Of a stretch of DNA of 64,000 bases, positions 58,328 through 64,000 are shown in pieces (position 1 is the stretch's first letter; each line of letters opens with the position of its first letter). Made by a program: the position numbers and the translations under genes. Below the pieces are notes generated by a model. The model was not told where the DNA came from. It saw only the letters and a list, made by a program, of their open reading frames with translations, and did not search any database. The DNA is taken from positions 909,757 through 973,756 of the forward strand of contig BCJJ01000009.1 of the NCBI GenBank assembly GCA_039545355.1, read 5' to 3'. Source of the stretch: Trichosporon coremiiforme (Eukaryota > Basidiomycota > Tremellomycetes > Trichosporonales > Trichosporonaceae).

Positions 58328-60088
58328 ATGGTTTACAACGGAGGTAAGCTATCAATCGAGCTGCATAGCTGACGAATTAGACGAGGTCTCCGCGGTCGTC
58401 GTCGATTTCGGCTCGCACACAACGCGCGCCGGATATGCCGGTGAGGACGGCCCGCGAGTGGTCACCCCGTCGTTCTACGGCTACACGGACGAGGCGTCTG
58501 GCTCGGGCGAGAATGGCGCGCACACCGACGGTGACGACCCGATGGACGGTGAGAAGAAGGGCAAGAGGAAGTACTACTTTGGCGAGGACGGTGTCGGCGT
58601 CTGGCGGCCCGGGATGGAGGTCGGCAACTTCATGGTTGATGGTGTTGGTGAGTTAGCCTTGAATAACGCGCAGCTGACTCGCAGTGAACGACGGAGAAGC
58701 GGCGGGCGCGATGCTGAAGCACGTCTTGCGGGAGCGGCTCGCGCTCGACCCCTCGGAGCACCCGCTTATGCTGACCGAGCCGGCGTGGAACACGCCGAAA
58801 GCGCGCGAGGAGCTCGCGCAGCTCGCGTTTGAGGGCGAGGGCGTCCCGGCGCTCTACTTTGGCTCGTCGGGTGTGCTGTCCGCGTTCGCTGCTGGAAAGC
58901 CGACAGCGCTGGTGCTCGACATCGGATACGCGAACGCTTCTGCGGTCCCGGTTGTTGACGGCTACGCGCTTCGCGCCGGCACGATGCGGCAGCCGCTCGC
59001 GTCCTCGCTGGTCCTGAACCAGCTGCACCACCACTTCAGCAACCCGACGCCGACGCGTGATTTCGGCCTCTCGCTCCTGCCGCGGCAGCTAGTCAAGCAG
59101 CGCGACACGACGGGTGAGGCGGGCGCGCAGCCCAAGCCGGTGGTGCGCGACGACCGCGTGGAGGGCACGACGCCGTCGTGGCGCGCGTGGGCCGAGCAGG
59201 GCGTCGTCGATCAGTGGAAGGAGGCGTGTGCCGAGGTCGTCTCTGCGCGCGGGTTCGACTTCCAGTCTGCCCGCGACCTGCCCCAGGTCGTGTACGAGTT
59301 CCCCGACGGATACCATCAATACTTTGGCGAGGAGCGGTACCGCTTCACCGAGATGCTGTTCGACCCCAAGAACTACTTCAACCAGAGCATTGAGCCGCCC
59401 GCGTCCCTCCGCGCCACGCCAAGCGGGGAGCACTCTCACTCGCTCAAGGACGTTGTCTCGCTCAGCCAGCTCGTGCACGACTCGATCATGGCGTGCGACG
59501 TCGACGTGCGCGCCGCGCTGCTGCAGAACATTGTCGTCGTCGGCAACACGAGTCTGACCCGTGGTCTCGTCGAGCGTCTGGACGTGGAGCTAGCGACGCT
59601 GCTGCCTAGTGTGAGTAGCGCGAGCGAAGCGAGCGCGCCGAGTGCTCGCTCAGCGTAGTGCGAAGCGAGCGCGCCAAGTGCTCGCTCAGCGTAGTGCGAA
59701 GCGAGCGCGCCAAGTGCCAGCTCAGCGCAGTCCTCTATCGATTGCAGCTGAGTAATTCCCCGATACGCAAGCTAACACCCACAGCAAAAGATCAAGATCC
59801 ACGCCCCGACCATCCCGTACGAGCGCAAGTACGCGTCGTGGCTGGGCGGCTCCGTCCTCGCGTCGCTGGGTACCTTCCACCAGCTCTGGGTCACGAAGGA
59901 CGAGTACGACGAGCACGGCTTCAACATTATTCAGCAGCGTGAGTGCCGCAGCCGAGGGCCGCAGGCCCGAGGCGAGGAGAGAGTGTTTGCCTGCGAAGGA
60001 CCCGCAGCGCTCAACGCGGGCCAGAGGCTGGAGGCATTAACGAGCTTGGCGAGAGTTTGGAGCTGACAAATCCACAGGGTGCAAGTAA
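58328..60088 (+). CDS. ARP4: actin-related protein 4
   Basis: Five exons (58328-58343, 58381-58647, 58685-59610, 59785-59938, 60078-60088) give 457 aa, between human BAF53A (429) and yeast Arp4 (489). Actin-fold signatures are clear: [18 protein letters not shown] (phosphate 1), [39 protein letters not shown] (phosphate 2) and [17 protein letters not shown]. The end, [15 protein letters not shown] with [10 protein letters not shown], fits Arp4. A Gly/Asp-rich loop sits near residues 45-70. Arp4 is a shared subunit of NuA4, SWR1 and INO80 chromatin complexes. The first exon encodes five codons plus one base and the last exon four codons, stop included. Introns 1 and 2 are 37 nt; intron 3 holds a minisatellite. 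Confidence 0.93.
59625..59732. repeat. 36-bp minisatellite in ARP4 intron 3
   Basis: Three tandem copies of a 36-bp unit starting CGAAGCGAGCGCGCC (59625, 59661, 59697). The third copy is imperfect. They make up most of a 174-nt intron. Confidence 0.9.
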
Positions 60089-60488
60089 ATGTAGACTTTT
60101 GGATCCCCGATGTTATTTCGATTTTTTGTAGCTGGAACATATGGCGAGAGTCCTCCGCTCGGAGGACATGTGCAGTGCCCTTGTTACCGGAGGTGTACTG
60201 ACCATTTGCGAGGTTTGGCCGAGCCAGACCGACGGACTGACAGACAGAGACAGAGATGGGCAGCAGAGAGAGGCGCAGTACATGTGACAAAAGTGTTCAT
60301 GTTCGATAATGTTGAGTAGGTATGTGGCTAGTGATACAGACATGGTTTCTCTACATGTGATGCGGCGAGAGGGAATCGTCCAGCGACCGTTCCCTGCTCC
60401 TTCTCCCCGAGCAGCCTCTACCCCTATCATTCCAGCGCTCTCCGGCTCGCTCTCGGGCTAGTCGTCTAAATTCCCCCGGGCACAGACA
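60089..60488. other. 3' region between convergent ARP4 and exonuclease genes
   Basis: 400 bp between stop codons. No gene seen. Confidence 0.7.
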
Positions 60489-63160
60489 CTATCCGGCACC
60501 CGGTCCCCCGTTAACTTCCTCCCCCGTCCCACCCGCGTCCCAAACGATACACCTCAACACAGTGTAATTACGCCAAATCGCGTCCTCCCGCCCAATCTCC
60601 CGCCTCAGTCTCTCCTGCAGTCTGGGGGACAGGGATCGCGCCCGAGACGCGCCATCCAGGACTAGCGTTTGGGTTGCGCGTAGATGGAGTCGGAACCGGG
60701 CCGAGATCTCGGATACGCTACTGCCTGATTCGAACAGGGAGTAGGCTGTTAGTGGTTTTTGCGAGGGAGGGGGAGGCGGAGGGGGGACTGGGAGATGGGG
60801 GAACGCCATGGGCTGTGCTGGATGGGGCGGAGGGTGAGGAGGCTGAAGGAAGAATTGAGGAGGCGGAGGGGGAGCATGTTGGAACTGAGGTGGGTGGGGC
60901 GGGTGAGGCGGGGCGTACGGTCTCGGCGCGCACGCCGTCTGCACCGTGCCCATCTGCGGCCGGAACGGTGCCGCCTTAGGACTGAGGCGCGGACTCGTGC
61001 TTGGACTCGGACTCGTCGCACCAGTCACACTCGCGCCCTTGACGAGGGGCTTGTACGGCTCCGCCGTCGGCTTCAGGTTCGTGGGCCCCTGGGCGTTGCG
61101 CCGCTTCACGGTCTGCTCGCACCCGACGCTCGCGCACATGTTGCCAATGTACAGTGTCGTGTCCGTCTCCCTGCCCCTCTTCAACAATGCGTCGTAGACG
61201 AGGCGGCCGGCGAAGGCGTCGTTTGCGGCGTAGGACACTTGCTCGGCGTCGAGACGCGCGCTCCAGTCTCCCGTCCGCACGCTGCCTTTGTCCAGGTCGG
61301 CACCCAGGTATGCTGCACCTAAGCGGGCGAGGGAAACGAGACCCTTGTTGGGCCACTTGGCGGGGTCTACGTGACGTGCAACCGCCGACAGTTCCAGCAG
61401 CCCGGCAGAAGGCACCCCGAAATCGCGCCAGAGCTTGTTTCCGTCCTGCTTGATGTTGACGCCGCATTTCACCCTCTCGGGGTCGGCTAGCAGTCGTAAA
61501 AGCGCAGGGGGCATGCTGTGCGGCATTGTGAGATTGCGTCCCTCCGTGCGCGCGCGTATGTGGATCTCCGGGTCATGCAGCATCTGAAAGACAATCACGA
61601 GCCTCGCGTCGCTGATTTGCACGACCGAGACGGGCGCCTCGGGCCAGACGTTCTTGCCCAGCTTCTTGTCGTAGACTGGCCGGCGGATGTGGACTATCTT
61701 CCCGCCTCGGAGCTTGCGGGGGATGGCCCTGCCTTGCCCTGGTGGTGGCCATTCCAGGTCTAAGGAGAGCGGACCCCGGAGACAGCCGACCAGGTCTTCG
61801 ACCTCGGCTGGGTCGGTCGTGTACGCTACGTTTGGGGGACGGGTGAAGTGGCCCTTGATCGGGGTCGTGTGCGAGAAGACTGGCAGGTCCTCGGGCTCAC
61901 CGGACTTCGCTTCCGTTAGCGGTTGTTCCGTCGGAACTGTCGGTGACAGCGGAGCCGGTGAGGGCGGTTTCTCAATCGGGGTTGCCTGAGTTGGCGGTGA
62001 TGGCGGTGTCTCAACTGGAGGTCTCGTCTCCACCCTCGGCGACTCAACCTCCGTCGCAGCCGTAGCAGCCGTAGCAACCCCCTTTTTAGCGACAGAAGCA
62101 TACCCCGTCTTAAGGGGTACAGTCCTCGAAGTGGGGCTGAGGGCGGGCCACTCCGCCGCACTCGGTTCCATCACCTCCTTCGCCTTTGACATACTTGCCG
62201 TGCGTCTCTGCACGCCAGCCCTGGCAGCCCGCATGGCGCGGTCCCGCTCCCCCATACGTTCCGTCACTTTCGGCATTTCGGCCCAGGACCTGGTATCTGC
62301 CTTAAGCCCTCCGTCCGCACGAATATCCAGGCGTAGCAGTTCGGCAGTCAGGTCGGAGATATGGGCGCTCGGCCGGAAACTCGGCTCGCCATGGGGCGGC
62401 GGGACGATGTCGCCTCTACTCCGCTGACTCTCCTGGCTCTCAACCTGCGACTGGGAGGCGTAGCTGAGCTCCGAAGCGGCAGAGAAGAACTCGGTGTTGC
62501 TGCTGAAGAAACTCCCGTTACTCTGGGACGAGTACTGCGAGCTCTGCGTCTGCGACTGCGTCCCTTGACTATCGGTGTAGAGCGAGGAAGAGGTTGAGGC
62601 GTACGTCGCAACGAGCCGTGGTTGTCGGGGAACAGGCACGCGCGGGCGGGTGAAGAAGGGATGGAGCGGCTTGGAACTCGTCGACGCGCGCGGGGAGGGG
62701 GACGGCGAGCCGGGCGCAGCGACGCCGCGCGGTCGATACGGCGATATCTCGACTGTGGAGAGTAAGCAATGAGTATCGGGTGTTTTGGGGGCATCACTGG
62801 GAATGCAGTCGGCCGGCACTGGACTCGCGTTACCCAATCGACGAGCACTCATCTCCGAGACGAGCTCGAAAGGATAGACTCACCGACACTGTCGTCCGCC
62901 TCCCGACCACCTCCGGTCGCAGGCGTACTCGCCCGACTGCTGCCAACACTGATAGGCGAGCTGGCGGACCCGCTCGCTGTCCCGGAGCCTCCTACTCCTG
63001 CTCCGCCTCCAAGACCAAGACCAATCCCACTTCCACTTCCCCCCGAAACTCCAGACACCCCAGTCACTCCAGTCACCCCCGAAACTCCCGTCGCTCCAGT
63101 TACCCCAGTCGCTGTCGAGGTCGAGGCAAGGACGGCCGACGCAGACATGCGTTTGAACAT
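60489..63160 (-). CDS. WRN/RNase D-type 3'-5' exonuclease protein
   Basis: Two exons, 63160-62884 and 62752-60489 (intron 131 nt), give 846 aa. The exonuclease domain lies at about residues 390-625. Acidic motif I is in LSLDLEWPP. Motif II is in VKCGVNIKQDGNKLWRDFG, the WRN-type phase of this family. Motif III (VSYAANDAFAGRLVYDALL) has the Y...D of the DEDDy group. No helicase domain is present, so this is a stand-alone exonuclease like the plant and fungal WRN-exo proteins. The N-terminal exon codes a Gly/Ser/Val/Thr low-complexity stretch. A proline-rich segment precedes a C-terminal helix-turn-helix-like patch (SLFESGSSVSEISARF, about 760), similar in form to domains at the end of RecQ proteins; this last point is weak. 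Probable role in DNA or RNA end trimming. Confidence 0.82.
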
Positions 63161-63498
63161 GAGCGAACGTTGACGTTTCTCCTGATGGGGGGTGGTGTGT
63201 TGTTGTGTTCACGCGCGGGCCGGAGGGACACTGGCTGGTGGAGGCCGATTAGTGAGGGTATGGAGTGACGAAAGACATGCTCGCGCGGCACGTGCTACGT
63301 CGTGCCTGACGGTTGACTCAACGGGGACGCGTCAGTGGCGAAAGTCAATGCTGATCCGCGAAACGGAGCTTGCACGAGGGTGTGGACGCAAGGGAGGAGG
63401 GTAGCAAGACAGTTGTGGTTATGCATAGTCTATGAAATCTAGTGATGCCTTGACACCCGGACCGAGAGTGAGCGCTCGCTTCGCCCGCTGCTCGCTGC
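63161..63498. other. intergenic region, probable exonuclease promoter
   Basis: 338 bp between the helicase stop codon and the exonuclease start, both on the minus strand. No gene seen. Confidence 0.65.
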
Positions 63499-64000
63499 TC
63501 ACGCCGACAACCCGTCCCTCGCCAACAGCGCCATCATGGCCTTGACGACGTCGTCCTTGACATCGGCAGCGCCGTGGGGGGAGTCTATAGCCTCCGCGAG
63601 CTGAGCATCCAGCAGCCGTCTAAGCTGGGCACACAAAACACCGATACGCGTGTTCGCGCGCAACTTGACCGCCCCGTCTTTGCCGAGCATGAGCCCGCCA
63701 GCCCAGTGGTTGACCGTAACCGGCCCACCGAACAGAAGCAGCGCGTAGAGGGGCACATCCGTCGCGTCACGGAGGAACACCTTGGACGTCTCCGCCTTGG
63801 CAAAGTAGGCGAGGTATCCCTTCCTCCATCCTGACTCGTTGAAGAGGACACTCGAGGGGTGGAGGAAGACACGGCCCTGAGCGTCGAAGAACTTGACTTC
63901 CTTTGCCTCGTGTTCTTTTTGGATTGCGCCTTGCTGGAGGCGCTCGAATTGCGCTTCGGGGAGCGCAATACGTGCCACGCGCGGGTAGAGGCCGCCCACA
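63499..64000 (-). CDS. C-terminal end of a DEAH-box helicase (partial)
   Basis: The last 166 or so codons of a gene that runs off the right edge, so the start is not in the window. The sequence is the OB-fold-associated end of DHX29/DHX36/DHX57-type helicases: FFDAQGRVFLHPSSVLF, GYLAYFAKAETSKVFLRDAT, LYALLLFGGPV, and a closing helix IGVLCAQLRRLLDAQLAEAI. The helicase core motifs would lie outside the window, so the exact member cannot be told. Such proteins unwind RNA or RNA-protein complexes. The stop is at 63501-63499. Confidence 0.85.
   Translation of the reverse strand, partial: VGGLYPRVARIALPEAQFERLQQGAIQKEHEAKEVKFFDAQGRVFLHPSSVLFNESGWRKGYLAYFAKAETSKVFLRDATDVPLYALLLFGGPVTVNHWAGGLMLGKDGAVKLRANTRIGVLCAQLRRLLDAQLAEAIDSPHGAADVKDDVVKAMMALLARDGLSA

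Overview
The window looks like nuclear DNA of a GC-rich basidiomycete yeast, most likely Tremellomycetes and perhaps Trichosporonales. The clade is inferred. The direct observations are conserved eukaryotic genes (SmD3, ARP4, TAF7, CHS7), a tRNA-Leu with a nuclear-type intron, and many introns of only 33-44 nt with a CTRAC branch point a few bases before the AG.

Layout. 1-755: what may be the 3' end of an intron-dense gene on the + strand, unrecognised. 756-6172: no gene seen, then a C-rich leader. 6173-8542: an NT-C2 (EEIG1/EHBP1-type) domain protein. 8543-11281: no gene, two minisatellites. 13049-11282 (-): a bZIP transcription factor with an 864-nt intron through the bZIP. 13050-29286: a gene desert, interrupted by an intact-looking Tc1/mariner element at 22491-24247 with 27-bp perfect terminal repeats, a TA duplication and a spliced DD34E transposase. 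30990-29287 (-): an array of about 20 very short introns and micro-exons, the most unusual structure here. 33835-31580 (-): an FAD-dependent amine-oxidase-like membrane protein. 36236-34950 (-): CHS7. 38520-39236: a secreted ricin-B lectin. 39237-42169: no gene. 44146-42170 (-): TAF7. 44305-44400: tRNA-Leu(AAG). 44401-49626: no gene, ending in a long C-rich leader with a C44 tract. 49627-52782: an HSF-type transcription factor with a 22-nt micro-exon.

The right end, 53.7-64 kb, is compact. SmD3 and a putative mitochondrial protein are divergent, a TPR protein and ARP4 are divergent, and a WRN-type exonuclease is convergent to ARP4. The C-terminus of a DEAH-box helicase runs off the right edge.

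The genes do not form one pathway. They fall into transcription and chromatin (bZIP, HSF-type, TAF7, ARP4), RNA processing and translation (SmD3, helicase, tRNA), cell wall export (CHS7) and secretion (lectin). Gene models were spliced by eye from reading frame and splice signals. Exon borders are given so that they can be checked.
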